Shown piece by piece: positions 10,701 through 21,425 of a DNA stretch of 64,000 bases. The stretch covers positions 55,016-119,015 of the forward strand of contig NZ_BQHI01000014.1 of the NCBI RefSeq assembly GCF_021603585.1, read 5' to 3'. Numbering within the stretch: the first letter of the stretch is position 1; every line of letters starts with the position of its first letter. The notes beneath the pieces were generated by a model. The model did not search any database. It was not told where the DNA came from and was given only the letters and a program-made list of their open reading frames with translations. A program made the translations under genes and the position numbers. This DNA comes from Pseudomonas sputi (GTDB lineage: Bacteria > Pseudomonadota > Gammaproteobacteria > Pseudomonadales > Pseudomonadaceae).

Positions 10701-11530
10701 GTTTTCTGGTGTTACTGCTGGCGGTATGGATCGAGAAGTTCTCGGCTCTGCGCCAACGGGTGCAACGCGATGGCGGATGGATCCGCGAACTGCACAAGCT
10801 TGAAGCCGGCGGACTGGCGAAACAGCCTTGGCTGGTGCTGACCATCCTGGTGCTGTTGCCGGTGGCATTGCTGGGGTTGCTGCTGGTGGTGCTGGAGCCG
10901 GTAGCCTATGGTCTGCTGGCATTGCCGGTGCATTTGCTGGTGGTGATTTACAGCCTGGGGCGGGGTGACCTGCTCGGCGAGCTCGGGCCGTTTCGCGACG
11001 CCTGGCGCCGTGAAGACCTGCAGGCCGCCGCCCACGTGGCCAAGCGTGATCTGAACATCTGCGCCGAAAGCGGCGAACAATTGCTGGAGCAAGTGCAACA
11101 GCATCTGTTGTGGCAGGCCTACCAGAGCTTTTTTGCGGTGATTTTCTGGTACTTCCTGCTCGGTCCGGTGGCGGCCCTGAGCTATCGCTTGCTGGCGCTG
11201 GCGGAGGAAAACGCCCAGAACCCTGCGGTGGCTGAACGGGCCGGGCAACTGCGCCACGCCTTCGACTGGGTGCCGGTGCGCCTGCTGGCGGGGAGTCTTG
11301 CCCTGGTCGGCAATTTCGTCGCGGTCAGTCGGGTGATGCTGCACGAGCTGCTGAACTGGAACATCAGCGCCGAGCAACTGATCAACAAGGTCGGGCTGGC
11401 GGCCGGGGAAATCCCGCCGGCCGCTGTCGGCTCCGAAGGCATCAACACCCTCGACTGCCTGTGGGAACTGCTGCTGCGGGCGGCGGTGCTGTGGTATGCC
11501 GGATTTGCCCTGTGGACGGTACTGGCGTAG
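10697..11530 (+). CDS. ampE: regulatory signalling modulator AmpE
   Basis: AmpE is an inner-membrane protein long linked to ampD in the beta-lactamase induction pathway; its biochemical role is unsettled. The 277-residue product starts at the membrane (SFLVLLLAVWIEKF) and has further segments near residues 52-92, 145-175, 195-215 and at the C-terminus. The start ATG overlaps the ampD stop (ATGA), a sign of translational coupling. A small hairpin follows the gene. Confidence 0.93.
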   Translation: MSFLVLLLAVWIEKFSALRQRVQRDGGWIRELHKLEAGGLAKQPWLVLTILVLLPVALLGLLLVVLEPVAYGLLALPVHLLVVIYSLGRGDLLGELGPFRDAWRREDLQAAAHVAKRDLNICAESGEQLLEQVQQHLLWQAYQSFFAVIFWYFLLGPVAALSYRLLALAEENAQNPAVAERAGQLRHAFDWVPVRLLAGSLALVGNFVAVSRVMLHELLNWNISAEQLINKVGLAAGEIPPAAVGSEGINTLDCLWELLLRAAVLWYAGFALWTVLA

Positions 11531-11542
11531 GCCGTTCCTGTG

Positions 11543-11565
11543 ACGAGGGGGGCAATCCCCCTCGT
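11543..11565 (+). terminator. hairpin after ampE
   Basis: The arms ACGAGGGG and CCCCTCGT form an 8-bp stem. It lacks a clear T run, so it may be only a weak terminator or an mRNA end stabiliser. Confidence 0.45.
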
Positions 11566-11687
11566 TAACCTTAAGTTACAAAACCTCCCTTCGATTTGAG
11601 CTATACAGAGATAGCGCCCGATAGTGGCTATCTGCTGTCGCCCCGCGCCTGCCAATAAAAACAAGAAAAAACCAAGGGAGACTTCCA

Positions 11688-13718
11688 GTGAAGAGCTTGC
11701 TCTATCCCGCCGTCTCGCTGATGAATCGCTTGAGCTTCGGCATGAAGTTCAGCCTGATCAGCGTGCTGTTCCTGGTGCCGATGCTGGTGACCAATTTCTA
11801 TCTGGTGCGCGATTCCTATCGCGAATTCCAGGGCACCCGGGTGGAGCTGCAAAGCCTCGACCTGCTGGGCAGCAGCCTGACGCTGCGCCGGGATCTGGAA
11901 ACCCTCAACAATCTGGTGCAGATCGATGTCACCCTCGGCCAGTCCGGCAAGGCCGGCAATGTCGAGGCGCAGATCACCGGTCTTGAACAAAACGTTCTGG
12001 CGCGCCTGCAAGGGCTGACGCCGATGACCGAAGATCCGGAGCAGATCAAGTTTTTCCAGACCAAGCGCGATGAAATGATCGCCGCGTTCAAGGTTCAGCA
12101 AGCGGAAAACTCCCTGCAAAGCAAAAGTGCGCTGATCGGCAAATTGCTGGGCAATGCGCAGATTTTCAGCCAGATCGTGGCCAGTCAGGCCGGATTGAGT
12201 CGCGACAACCAGAGCGACATACGCCAGCTCAGTGAGTTGATCACCGCGATCACGCCGGCCATCACCCAGGCATTGGGCGAAGGCCGGGCGATGGGTTCGT
12301 ATTCATTGGGCCAGGGCTTTCTCAACAGCTCGTCGAGCACCCGGTTCGACGAGTTGCTGGTGCAGATCGAAAAACTGCAGGCCGAATATGGCCTGAAATT
12401 GCAGGACGCGCTGGGTTCGAGCAAAGCCGCCGGTGATTCCCTGAGCGCCCCGGCCGATGCCAGCAAGGCGTCGCTGAAACAGGCCGGCACACTGATCGAA
12501 GAACAAGTGGTGATGGCCGAAACCCTCGACGCGCCATGGCAGGGGTTTTATGACCAGGTGACCGGGTTGATGGACCAGACCTATCAGCTCAACGACGCCA
12601 CCCTGAAGTTCCTCGACACCCAATTGCAGCAACGCCTGGGGCAAAACCGCACGCACATGGTGCTGCAAGCGGTGGCGCTGTCGGTGGTGTTCGTGCTGAT
12701 TTTCTATCTCTACGGCGGCTTCTACGCCTCGACCCGCGCCACCCTGAAAAACCTCGGCGCCATGATGGACAAGGTGGCGGCGGGCGACATGACAGTGAAT
12801 TTTCACGCCAATAGCCGCGATGAACTCGGCGAGTTGGGCGAAGTGTTCAACGGTACGGTGCAGAAAATCCACGACCTGATCGAACGGGTCGGCCACACCG
12901 TTGGCGAGGTCGAGCGGCAGGCGGGGCAGGTGGAAAACGTCTCGGCACAAAGCAATCAGGCGGTCGCCGGGCAACGCACGCAGATCGAACAGGTGGCCAC
13001 CGCGATGAACCAGATGTCGGCGACGTCGCTGGAGGTGGCACGCAGTGCGGCGGCAGCAGTCAGCAGCGCCCACAGCGTGAACGACGAAACCATCAATGGT
13101 CGCGGGCTGGTGGAATCGCAGCAGGGCAGCATCGCGGCCCTGGCGAGCGAGATCGATCAATCGGTGTTGGTGATCAACCAGTTGGCCAGCGACAGCCAGG
13201 CGATCAGCCGCGTCCTGGAAGTGATCAAGAGCATCGCTGAACAAACCAACCTGCTGGCGCTCAACGCCGCGATCGAGGCCGCTCGGGCCGGTGAGCAGGG
13301 GCGCGGTTTTGCCGTGGTCGCCGACGAAGTCCGGACGCTGGCCAAACGCACCCAGCAATCGACCGAGGAAATCGAGCAGATGATCGCCAAGCTCCACGGT
13401 GGCGTCGGTGCGGCAGTGAAGGCCATGGGCGTCAGCCATCAGATGGCCAACGGCACGGTGGGGCAGTCGGAGAAAGTCCAACAGGCGCTGGAAAACATCC
13501 TCGGCGCTGTCGGCATGATCGTCGACCAGAACCAGCAGATCGCCGCCGCCGTCGAGCAGCAGACCGCCGTGGCCCACGACATCGACCAGAACATCGTCGA
13601 GATCAACCGTGCCGGCGAGCGCACCGCAGAAGGTGCGCATCAGACCGAAGATGCCAGCCGTGCGTTGTCGGCGCAGGTGGTCGAGTTGAAGCAATTGATC
13701 AGCGCGTTCCGCGTCTGA
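11688..13718 (+). CDS. methyl-accepting chemotaxis protein
   Basis: This membrane chemoreceptor signals through CheW/CheA. The 676-residue product has a first membrane helix near residues 19-42, a long periplasmic helical region, and a second helix near 323-347 ([18 protein letters not shown]). A HAMP domain follows, then a cytoplasmic signalling domain whose hairpin tip contains [20 protein letters not shown] near residues 513-532. The ligand region is helical rather than Cache-like, and I cannot name a ligand. It is transcribed alone after AAGGGAG. A chemoreceptor gene also sits beside ampE in P. aeruginosa. Confidence 0.92.
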   Translation: MKSLLYPAVSLMNRLSFGMKFSLISVLFLVPMLVTNFYLVRDSYREFQGTRVELQSLDLLGSSLTLRRDLETLNNLVQIDVTLGQSGKAGNVEAQITGLEQNVLARLQGLTPMTEDPEQIKFFQTKRDEMIAAFKVQQAENSLQSKSALIGKLLGNAQIFSQIVASQAGLSRDNQSDIRQLSELITAITPAITQALGEGRAMGSYSLGQGFLNSSSSTRFDELLVQIEKLQAEYGLKLQDALGSSKAAGDSLSAPADASKASLKQAGTLIEEQVVMAETLDAPWQGFYDQVTGLMDQTYQLNDATLKFLDTQLQQRLGQNRTHMVLQAVALSVVFVLIFYLYGGFYASTRATLKNLGAMMDKVAAGDMTVNFHANSRDELGELGEVFNGTVQKIHDLIERVGHTVGEVERQAGQVENVSAQSNQAVAGQRTQIEQVATAMNQMSATSLEVARSAAAAVSSAHSVNDETINGRGLVESQQGSIAALASEIDQSVLVINQLASDSQAISRVLEVIKSIAEQTNLLALNAAIEAARAGEQGRGFAVVADEVRTLAKRTQQSTEEIEQMIAKLHGGVGAAVKAMGVSHQMANGTVGQSEKVQQALENILGAVGMIVDQNQQIAAAVEQQTAVAHDIDQNIVEINRAGERTAEGAHQTEDASRALSAQVVELKQLISAFRV

Positions 13719-13735
13719 CGTGTCCTGCCGACTGT

Positions 13736-14512
13736 TTACCAGTGGAACAGTCGACAAGCGTTCGCGGTACTGGCGGCGGCCAGTTGTTCCGGATCGATGT
13801 TCATCAACGCGGCCAGTGAGTCGCAGATCGCCGGCAAATGCGCCGGCGTATTGCGCATGCCGGGGAACATGGCGGGCGCCATGTCCGGTGAGTCGGTTTC
13901 CAGCACCACTGAATCCAGCGGCAAGTCGGCCAGCACCCGGTGCATGCGCAACGCCTGCGGCCAGGTTGGCGCACCGCCAAGGCCGAGTTTGAATCCGAGC
14001 TTGATGTATTCCCGCGCCTCCTCACGGCTACCGGCAAAGGCGTGAATGATCCCGGCGCGCCTGAGCTTGAAGCGCTTGAGCGTGGCAATCACCGCTGCAT
14101 GGCTGCGCCGCACATGGATCAGCGCCGGCAACTCAAAGTCCGCCGCCAGTTGCAGCTGCGCTTCGAACAGCACCTGCTGGCGTTCGCGGTCGAGGGTTTC
14201 GATGAAGTAATCCAGGCCGATTTCGCCGACCGCGCACAGTTGTCGATGACCCGTTAACCGTGTCAGCCAATCGCCCAGTGCATGCAAGTCTTCAGGCCGA
14301 TGCTGCTCGAGATAGACCGGGTGCAATCCGAAGGCCGCGTACAAATCGGCATCGCTTTGCACCAGATTCCACACCCGTTGCCAGTTTCCCTCGTAGACAC
14401 CCAACACGACCATTCGCCGCACGCCGAGGGCGCGGCTTTCGGTGAGCAACGCCGCACGGTCGGCGTCGAAGTCGGGGAAGTCCAGATGGGTGTGGCTGTC
14501 GATCAGCTCCAC
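13736..14512 (-). CDS. TatD-family metal-dependent hydrolase
   Basis: TatD-family proteins are TIM-barrel metal-dependent deoxyribonucleases or hydrolases. The 258-residue product has the N-terminal metal motif DSHTHLDFPDF, GEIGLDYF near residue 96, HVRRSHAA near 132 and the closing LETDSPDMAP near 205. It is encoded 3 bp downstream of fruR on the same strand, so the two are probably cotranscribed. A role in fructose metabolism is not evident. Confidence 0.9.
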   Translation of the reverse strand: MELIDSHTHLDFPDFDADRAALLTESRALGVRRMVVLGVYEGNWQRVWNLVQSDADLYAAFGLHPVYLEQHRPEDLHALGDWLTRLTGHRQLCAVGEIGLDYFIETLDRERQQVLFEAQLQLAADFELPALIHVRRSHAAVIATLKRFKLRRAGIIHAFAGSREEAREYIKLGFKLGLGGAPTWPQALRMHRVLADLPLDSVVLETDSPDMAPAMFPGMRNTPAHLPAICDSLAALMNIDPEQLAAASTANACRLFHW

Positions 14513-14515
14513 GGC

Positions 14516-15511
14516 TCAGTCCCGGTGAATACGCTGCTTGAAAGTCCGGGCGATGGCTTGCACGCCAGGCTGGTAGTCCGATTGCTCGACCGCCGCCAGC
14601 GCCAGTTCCAGCGCCTTGTCGGCGATCAACTGGTGCTGCTGGGCCATGGCGTTGACCGGCAACGGCAGGAAATCGAGCAACTGGGTATCACCGAACGTGC
14701 CGAGGCGCAGCGGGCGTGACTTGAGCGGGAAGTCGTGCAGCGCATCGAACACGCCCTGCAGTAACACGTAGGAGGTGGTCACCAGCGCATCCGGCAAATG
14801 CCCGAGGCGTTGCAGGAGTTCTTCCATCAATTGCTTGCCGCATTCGCGGCTGAAGGAGTCGGCGTGCTCGATCAGCACCTCGCCCTTGAACCCGGCCAAG
14901 GCTTGTTTGAACCCGGCCGCCCGTTCCTGGCTGATGCTCAGTTCCGGACGCGCGCCCAGCAACACGATCTGCTTGGGTTGCGGGTCGAGCAGGCTTTCGG
15001 TCAGGTGCAGGCTGGCTTCGCGGTCATCGCTGACCACCGAGCAGAAGTGTTCGGCATCCATCACCCGGTCGATGGCAATGATCGGCAGACCCTTGGCCTG
15101 CAACTGGCGATAACTGTCGTCACCGGCCGGCAGGCAACTGGCGACGATCAACGCATCGCAACGCCGGGCGCGGAACAGTTGCAGCAGTTGCCGTTCGCTG
15201 TCCGGTGCATCGTCGGAGCTGGCGATCAGCAGCTGATAGCCGCGTGCCCGGGCGCCTTGTTCCAACAGTTTGGCGATCCGCGCGTAGCTGGGGTTTTCCA
15301 GATCCGGCAGGATAAAACCCAGGGTTCGGGTGTGCCGACTGCGCAGCCCGGCCGCCTGTGGATTGGGGGTAAAGCCGTGCAGATCGACCACCGCCCGCAC
15401 CCGCTCGACGGTGGCGTTGCTGATGCGTTGCTGTTCGGCCTTGCCGTTGATGACGTAGCTGGCGGTGGTCACGGACACTCCGGCCAACCGCGCGATATCA
15501 CTGAGTTTCAA
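14516..15511 (-). CDS. fruR: LacI-family fructose repressor FruR/Cra
   Basis: This is a DNA-binding repressor of the fructose PTS operon, released by fructose 1-phosphate in Pseudomonas. The 331-residue product begins with a LacI-type helix-turn-helix (KLSDIARLAGVSVTTASYV) followed by the hinge and a periplasmic-binding-protein-like effector domain. GFILPDLENPSYARIAK is typical of Cra. It is divergent from fruB, with a match to the Pseudomonas Cra operator in the gap. Unlike enteric Cra, the Pseudomonas protein is reported to act mainly on this local operon. Confidence 0.94.
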   Translation of the reverse strand: MKLSDIARLAGVSVTTASYVINGKAEQQRISNATVERVRAVVDLHGFTPNPQAAGLRSRHTRTLGFILPDLENPSYARIAKLLEQGARARGYQLLIASSDDAPDSERQLLQLFRARRCDALIVASCLPAGDDSYRQLQAKGLPIIAIDRVMDAEHFCSVVSDDREASLHLTESLLDPQPKQIVLLGARPELSISQERAAGFKQALAGFKGEVLIEHADSFSRECGKQLMEELLQRLGHLPDALVTTSYVLLQGVFDALHDFPLKSRPLRLGTFGDTQLLDFLPLPVNAMAQQHQLIADKALELALAAVEQSDYQPGVQAIARTFKQRIHRD

Positions 15512-15818
15512 CCCGGGATTTCCTTGTTTTTTCGAGCATGCCGCGACATTTTCGCCAATCCTACCCGATTCAGGCAGGCGACCATTGTCTCAGCGCATCC
15601 GACAAGTTGGACTTCAAGGATGGGACATTATCGAGTAACGTGCCGATCAATCTAGATTAAACGTTTCAGCAAGCGTATTTTCTACGTTTTAGACGCCTTT
15701 GGCCGGTTCTGCCGCGAAACCGCCAAAACGGCCTCCTGAAAGGGAAGTCGAGAAGCGCCTAAGCTGAAACCATTCAAAAACAATACCTGGCGTTACCTGA
15801 CGCCAAAAAGGAGATCGC
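15512..15818. promoter_or_regulatory. fruR-fruB divergent control region with Cra operator
   Basis: The 307-bp gap holds TTAAACGTTTCA at 15657-15668, identical to the operator known for P. putida Cra upstream of fruB. A second, looser half (CTACGTTTTAGACG) lies some 20 bp towards fruB. The fruB ribosome-binding site AAAAGGAG is at its right edge. I could not fix the promoter hexamers. Confidence 0.75.
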
Positions 15819-18680
15819 ATGCTCGAGCTCACTGTAGAGCAGATATCCATGAGCCAGTCGGCTGTGGATAAACCCGCCGCTTTGCAATTGCTGGCCAGTC
15901 ATCTGGTCGCCGATGGTCTGGTCGCCGACGGATACCTCGCCGGCCTGCAGGCCCGGGAGGCCCAGGGCTCGACCTTCCTCGGCCAAGGCATTGCGATCCC
16001 CCACGGCACGCCCGAAACCCGCGATCAGGTGTTTGCTACCGGCGTACGCTTGATGCAGTTTCCCGACGGCGTGGACTGGGGCGATGGTCAGATCGTCTAT
16101 CTGGCCATCGGCATCGCCGCCAAATCCGACGAACACCTGCGCCTGCTGCAACTGCTGACCCGCGCCCTCGGCGAGACCGATCTGGGCCAGGCCCTGCGCC
16201 GCGCCAGTTCGCCCGAAGCATTGTTGAAACTGCTGCAAGGCGCGCCGCAGGAACTGGCGCTGGATGCGCAGATGATCGGCCTCGGGGTCTCCGCCGACGA
16301 TTTCGAAGAACTGGTCTGGCGTGGTGCGCGTCTGCTGCGCCAGGCCGATTGCGTGAGCAACGGTTTCGCCGGCGTATTGCAGCAGGTCGAAGCGCTGCCG
16401 CTGGGCGATGGCCTGTGGTGGCTGCACAGCGAGCAGACCGTGAAGCGTCCGGGCCTGGCGTTTGTCACGCCGGACAAACCGATGCGTTACCTCGGCCAGC
16501 CGCTCAGCGGTCTGTTCTGTCTGGCCAGCCTCGGTGAAGCGCATCAAGCGTTGCTCGAGCGTTTGTGCGCGTTGCTGATCGAGGGTCGCGGCCATGAACT
16601 GGGCCGCGCCACCAGCAGCCGCAAGGTCCTCGAAGTGCTCGGCGGCGAATTGCCGGCCGATTGGCCAAGCGCACGTATCGCACTGGCCAACGCCCATGGT
16701 CTGCATGCGCGGCCGGCGAAGATCCTCGCGCAACTGGCGAAAAGTTTTGACGGCGAAATCCGTGTGCGCATTGTCGACGGTCAGGACAGCGCCGTATCGG
16801 TGAAGAGTTTGAGCAAACTGCTGAGCCTCGGCGCCCGTCGCGGGCAGGTGCTGGAAATCATCGCCGAGCCGAGCATTGCCGCCGATGCGTTGCCGGCCTT
16901 GCTCACCGCCATCGAAGAAGGCCTCGGCGAAGAGGTCGAACCGCTGCCGGCCGTCAGCCAGCAACCCGAAGTGATCACCGATATAGCCGAAGTCGTCATC
17001 GCCCCGGCCTCCGGCAGCCTGCTGCAAGCGATCCCCGCAGCACCCGGCATCGCCATCGGCCCGGCGCACATTCAGGTCCAGCAAGCCATCGATTACCCGT
17101 TGCGCGGTGAGTCCGCCGCCATCGAGCGTGAGCGTCTCAAGCAAGCGCTGGCCGACGTGCGTCAGGACATTCAGGGCCTGATCGAACGCAGCAAGGCCAA
17201 GGCGATCCGCGAGATTTTCATCACCCACCAGGAAATGCTCGACGACCCGGAGCTCACCGACGAAGTCGACACCCGTCTCAAGCAGGGTGAAAGCGCTGAA
17301 GCGGCGTGGATGGCTGTGATCGAGGCCGCCGCGAAACAACAGGAAGCGTTGCAGGATGCGCTACTCGCCGAACGCGCCGCCGACCTGCGCGACATTGGTC
17401 GCCGGGTGCTGGCGCAGCTGTGTGGCGTGCAGACGCCCGCCGAGCCTGAGCAGCCGTACATTCTGGTGATGGATGAGGTCGGCCCGTCCGACGTCGCGCG
17501 TCTGGATCCGGCGCGGGTCGCCGGGATTCTCACCGCCCGTGGCGGCGCCACCGCTCACAGCGCCATCGTGGCCCGTGCGCTGGGGATTCCGGCGCTGGTC
17601 GGTGCGGGCGCTGCGGTGTTACTGCTGGAACCGGGTACGCCGTTGCTGCTCGATGGCCAGCGCGGTCGCCTGCATGTGGACGCGGATGCCGCGACCCTGC
17701 AACGCGCCAGCGAAGAGCGCGACAGCCGCGAACAACGCCTGAAAGCCGCCGCCGAACAACGCCATCAACCGGCGCACACCCGCGACGGCCACGCCGTGGA
17801 AGTGTTCGCCAACATCGGTGAAAGCGCTGGCGTCATCAGCGCGGTGGAGCAGGGCGCCGAAGGCATCGGCCTGCTGCGCACGGAGCTGATTTTCATGGCC
17901 CACCCGCAAGCGCCGGACGAGGCGACTCAGGAAGCCGAATACCGCCGCGTCCTCGACGGCCTCGCCGGTCGGCCGCTGGTGGTGCGCACCCTCGATGTCG
18001 GTGGCGACAAACCGCTGCCGTATTGGCCGATCGCCAAGGAAGAAAACCCCTTCCTCGGCGTGCGCGGGATTCGCCTGACCTTGCAGCGTCCGCAGATCAT
18101 GGAAGCGCAGCTGCGCGCCTTGCTGCGTTCGGCGGACAACCGTCCATTGCGGATCATGTTCCCGATGGTCGGCAGTGTCGAAGAATGGCGTCAGGCCCGC
18201 GACATGACCGAACGCCTGCGTCTGGAAATCCCGGTCGCCGACCTGCAACTGGGGATCATGATCGAAGTGCCGTCCGCCGCGTTGCTGGCGCCGGTGCTGG
18301 CCAAAGAGGTCGACTTCTTCAGCGTCGGCACCAATGACCTGACCCAGTACACGCTGGCCATCGACCGTGGTCATCCGACCCTGTCCGCCCAGGCTGACGG
18401 CCTGCACCCGGCGGTGCTGCAACTGATCGACATCACCGTGCGCGCGGCCCATGCCCACGGCAAATGGGTCGGTGTGTGCGGCGAGCTGGCGGCGGATCCG
18501 CTGGCGGTGCCGGTGCTGGTCGGCCTCGGTGTGGATGAACTGAGTGTGTCCGGGCGCAGCATCGCCGAGGTCAAGGCACGCATCCGCGAACTCAGCCTGA
18601 CCCAGACGCAAACCCTTGCTCAACAAGCCCTGGCCGTGGGCAGCGCCAACGAAGTGCGCGCATTAGTGGAGGCCCTGTAA
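15819..18680 (+). CDS. fruB: fructose PTS multiphosphoryl transfer protein (EIIA-HPr-EI)
   Basis: FruB passes phosphate from PEP through its EI and HPr domains to its EIIA domain and then to FruA. Domains in the 953-residue chain run as follows. EIIA-Fru has its active His in [12 protein letters not shown], near residue 63. HPr has [12 protein letters not shown], His near 297. Enzyme I has the phospho-His motif [18 protein letters not shown] near 577-594, and the PEP-binding C-terminus has [17 protein letters not shown] near 838. This all-in-one arrangement is typical of Pseudomonas, which lacks a general sugar PTS. A strong AGGAG site precedes ATG 15819. It overlaps fruK by one base. Confidence 0.97.
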   Translation: MLELTVEQISMSQSAVDKPAALQLLASHLVADGLVADGYLAGLQAREAQGSTFLGQGIAIPHGTPETRDQVFATGVRLMQFPDGVDWGDGQIVYLAIGIAAKSDEHLRLLQLLTRALGETDLGQALRRASSPEALLKLLQGAPQELALDAQMIGLGVSADDFEELVWRGARLLRQADCVSNGFAGVLQQVEALPLGDGLWWLHSEQTVKRPGLAFVTPDKPMRYLGQPLSGLFCLASLGEAHQALLERLCALLIEGRGHELGRATSSRKVLEVLGGELPADWPSARIALANAHGLHARPAKILAQLAKSFDGEIRVRIVDGQDSAVSVKSLSKLLSLGARRGQVLEIIAEPSIAADALPALLTAIEEGLGEEVEPLPAVSQQPEVITDIAEVVIAPASGSLLQAIPAAPGIAIGPAHIQVQQAIDYPLRGESAAIERERLKQALADVRQDIQGLIERSKAKAIREIFITHQEMLDDPELTDEVDTRLKQGESAEAAWMAVIEAAAKQQEALQDALLAERAADLRDIGRRVLAQLCGVQTPAEPEQPYILVMDEVGPSDVARLDPARVAGILTARGGATAHSAIVARALGIPALVGAGAAVLLLEPGTPLLLDGQRGRLHVDADAATLQRASEERDSREQRLKAAAEQRHQPAHTRDGHAVEVFANIGESAGVISAVEQGAEGIGLLRTELIFMAHPQAPDEATQEAEYRRVLDGLAGRPLVVRTLDVGGDKPLPYWPIAKEENPFLGVRGIRLTLQRPQIMEAQLRALLRSADNRPLRIMFPMVGSVEEWRQARDMTERLRLEIPVADLQLGIMIEVPSAALLAPVLAKEVDFFSVGTNDLTQYTLAIDRGHPTLSAQADGLHPAVLQLIDITVRAAHAHGKWVGVCGELAADPLAVPVLVGLGVDELSVSGRSIAEVKARIRELSLTQTQTLAQQALAVGSANEVRALVEAL

Positions 18681-19621
18681 TGGCCAAGATTCTTACCCTG
18701 ACCCTCAACCCGGCGCTGGACCTCACGGTGCAGTTGCCACGCCTGGAGGCCGGTCAGGTCAACCGCAGTGACGAGATGCACACCCACGCCGCCGGCAAGG
18801 GCGTCAACGTCGCGCAAGTACTGGCCGACCTCGGTCATCAACTGACGGTCAGCGGCTTTCTCGGCGAAGACAATCTGCAGGCCTTCGAAAACCTGTTCGG
18901 CAAACGCGGTTTCGCCGATGCGTTTATCCGGGTGCCCGGCGAGACCCGCAGCAACATCAAAGTCGCGGAGCAGGACGGACGGATCACCGACATCAACGGC
19001 CCGGGGCCGGTGGTCGGTGTAGTGGCGCAGCAAGCGTTGCTGGATCGACTGGTGCAGATTGCGCCGGGGCATGACGCGGTTGTGGTCGCCGGCAGTTTGC
19101 CGCGCGGGGTCAGTGCGCAGTGGCTGCGCGAGTTGGTCGAGCGCTTGAAGGCGCTGGGCCTGAAAGTCGCCCTGGACACCAGTGGCGACGCCTTGCGCGC
19201 AGCGCTCAAGGCCGGTCCGTGGCTGATCAAGCCGAATACCGAAGAGCTGGCCGAAGCGCTGGGCTGTGAAGTGCTGTCCCATGCGTCTCAGGCTGAAGCG
19301 GCCGATCGTTTGCACGCGCAGGGCATCGAGCATGTGGTGATTTCCCACGGCGCCGAAGGGGTGAACTGGTTCAGCGTCGGCTCGGCGCTGCATGCGACGC
19401 CGCCGAAAGTCAGCGTGGCCAGCACGGTCGGCGCCGGCGATTCGTTGCTCGCCGGCATGCTCCACGGTCTGCTCAGCGCCGACACGCCGGAACAGACCCT
19501 GCGCACGGCCACCGCGATTGCGGCGCAGGCGGTGACCCAGATCGGTTTCGGTATTCACGATGCTGCGCAACTGACGCGGCTCGAACAGGGCGTGCGTGTG
19601 CGCCCCCTGACAGAACAATAA
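18680..19621 (+). CDS. fruK: 1-phosphofructokinase
   Basis: FruK phosphorylates fructose 1-phosphate, the product of FruA import, to fructose 1,6-bisphosphate. The 313-residue product is a PfkB-family sugar kinase, with the N-terminal TLNPALDLTVQLP, GKGVNVAQVL near residue 36 and the catalytic-base motif STVGAGDSLLAGML near 247-260. The start overlaps the fruB stop (TAATG), showing coupling. fruA follows after 11 bp, completing fruBKA. Confidence 0.96.
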   Translation: MAKILTLTLNPALDLTVQLPRLEAGQVNRSDEMHTHAAGKGVNVAQVLADLGHQLTVSGFLGEDNLQAFENLFGKRGFADAFIRVPGETRSNIKVAEQDGRITDINGPGPVVGVVAQQALLDRLVQIAPGHDAVVVAGSLPRGVSAQWLRELVERLKALGLKVALDTSGDALRAALKAGPWLIKPNTEELAEALGCEVLSHASQAEAADRLHAQGIEHVVISHGAEGVNWFSVGSALHATPPKVSVASTVGAGDSLLAGMLHGLLSADTPEQTLRTATAIAAQAVTQIGFGIHDAAQLTRLEQGVRVRPLTEQ

Positions 19622-19632
19622 GAGGGTTTGTC

Positions 19633-21366
19633 ATGAAGTTAGCCATTGTCACGGCCTGCCCGAACGGCATGGTCACCAGTGTGCTGTGCGCCCGGTTGCT
19701 GGATGCCGCGGCCCAGCGTCAGGGCTGGAGCACCAGCGTCGAAGTGGTGGATGCCGCGCACCCGGAACGCGAGTTGTCGGCGGCCACCATCGAGGCCGCC
19801 GAGTGGGTGTTGCTGGTGGCCACGGGATCGGTGGACATGACCCGGTTCATCGGCAAGAAAGTCTTTCGGATCGCGCCGGCGCAAGCCCTGCAGGATGTCG
19901 AGGAGGTGCTGCGGCGTGGCGCCGTCGAGGCCGAGGTTTACGTCGCTGCCGAAGCACCGCCCGTGGCTGCCAGCGCCAATGTGCCGCGTCTGGTTGCCGT
20001 CACTGCCTGCCCGACCGGCGTCGCCCACACCTTCATGGCCGCCGAAGCCCTGCAGCAAGCCGCCAAGCGTCTGGGCTACGACTTGCAAGTCGAAACCCAG
20101 GGCTCGGTCGGCGCGCGAAATCCGCTGAGCACAGCCGCGATTGCCGAGGCAGACGTGGTGCTGCTGGCGGCTGACATTGAAGTCGCCACCGAGCGTTTCG
20201 CCGGCAAGAAAATCTACCGCTGCGGCACCGGGATTGCGTTGAAGCAATCCGAAGCCACGCTGAAAAAGGCCCTGGCCGAAGGTGTCGTGGAAAACGCTGC
20301 CGGCGCCGGCAAGGCCCCGGCCAAACAAGAGAAAAGCGGCGTCTACAAACACCTGCTGACCGGTGTGTCGTTCATGTTGCCGATGGTGGTGGCGGGCGGT
20401 CTGATGATCGCCTTGTCGTTCGTCTTCGGCATCACCGCGTTCAAGGAGGAAGGCACGCTGGCGGCGGCGCTGATGCAGATCGGTGGCGAGACCGCGTTCA
20501 AATTGATGGTGCCGCTGTTGGCCGGTTACATCGCCTGGTCGATTGCTGACCGCCCCGGTCTCGCGCCGGGCATGATCGGCGGTTTGCTGGCGAGCACCCT
20601 GGGCGCCGGCTTCATCGGCGGGATCGTTGCCGGGTTTATCGCAGGCTACGCGGCCAAGGCGATCAGTCGGTATGTGGTGCTGCCGCAAAGTCTGGAGGCG
20701 CTGAAACCGATTCTGATCATCCCGTTGTTCGCCAGCCTGTTCACCGGTCTGGTGATGATTTATGTGGTCGGCAAACCGGTGGCCGGGATGCTCGCGGCGC
20801 TGACCCATTTCCTCGACAGCATGGGCACCACCAACGCGATCCTGCTCGGTGTGCTGCTGGGCGGCATGATGTGCGTCGACCTCGGCGGGCCGATCAACAA
20901 GGCCGCTTATGCGTTTTCGGTGGGGCTGCTGGCCTCGCAGAGTTACGCACCGATGGCCGCGACCATGGCCGCCGGCATGGTGCCGCCGATCGGTCTGGGC
21001 ATCGCCACGTTCATCGCTCGGCGCAAGTTTGCCCAGACCGAGCGCGAAGCCGGTAAAGCGGCACTGGTGCTCGGGTTGTGTTTCATCTCTGAAGGGGCGA
21101 TTCCGTTTGCCGCGAAAGACCCGTTGCGGGTGATCCCGGCAAGCATTGCCGGCGGTGCGCTGACCGGTGCGCTGTCGATGTATTTCGGCTGCAAACTGAT
21201 GGCGCCCCACGGTGGCCTGTTCGTGCTGGCGATTCCGAACGCGATCAACCATGCGCTGCTGTACCTGCTGGCGATTGTCGCGGGCAGTCTGCTGACGGCC
21301 GTGGTGTATGCGCTGGTCAAGCGGCCGGAAGCCTTGGAACTGGCGCTGGAGCCGGCGAAGGCGTGA
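19633..21366 (+). CDS. fruA: fructose-specific PTS EIIBC component
   Basis: FruA is the membrane transporter that takes up fructose and phosphorylates it to fructose 1-phosphate. The 577-residue product has two IIB-like domains, each with a P-loop: ITVTACPNG-like at the N-terminus and VTACPTGVAHTFMAAEAL near residues 121-138, where Cys is the phosphorylation site. The IIC membrane domain starts near residue 240 (YKHLLTGVSFMLPMVVAGGL) and has about nine helices. It is the last gene of fruBKA; no clear terminator follows. Confidence 0.96.
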   Translation: MKLAIVTACPNGMVTSVLCARLLDAAAQRQGWSTSVEVVDAAHPERELSAATIEAAEWVLLVATGSVDMTRFIGKKVFRIAPAQALQDVEEVLRRGAVEAEVYVAAEAPPVAASANVPRLVAVTACPTGVAHTFMAAEALQQAAKRLGYDLQVETQGSVGARNPLSTAAIAEADVVLLAADIEVATERFAGKKIYRCGTGIALKQSEATLKKALAEGVVENAAGAGKAPAKQEKSGVYKHLLTGVSFMLPMVVAGGLMIALSFVFGITAFKEEGTLAAALMQIGGETAFKLMVPLLAGYIAWSIADRPGLAPGMIGGLLASTLGAGFIGGIVAGFIAGYAAKAISRYVVLPQSLEALKPILIIPLFASLFTGLVMIYVVGKPVAGMLAALTHFLDSMGTTNAILLGVLLGGMMCVDLGGPINKAAYAFSVGLLASQSYAPMAATMAAGMVPPIGLGIATFIARRKFAQTEREAGKAALVLGLCFISEGAIPFAAKDPLRVIPASIAGGALTGALSMYFGCKLMAPHGGLFVLAIPNAINHALLYLLAIVAGSLLTAVVYALVKRPEALELALEPAKA

Positions 21367-21425
21367 GGTGTCACACCCTTTTCATCTAGCGGTGCTTAAG
21401 TTTTCCTTTTTTCAGGGAGAACACC

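Noticed and set aside
15774-17339. 521-codon minus-strand frame opposite fruB
   Set aside because: It covers the fruB start and the PTS active sites in antisense and has no recognisable domain.
19639-21252. 537-codon minus-strand frame opposite fruA
   Set aside because: The His/Gln/Arg-rich composition is typical of antisense frames in GC-rich genes.
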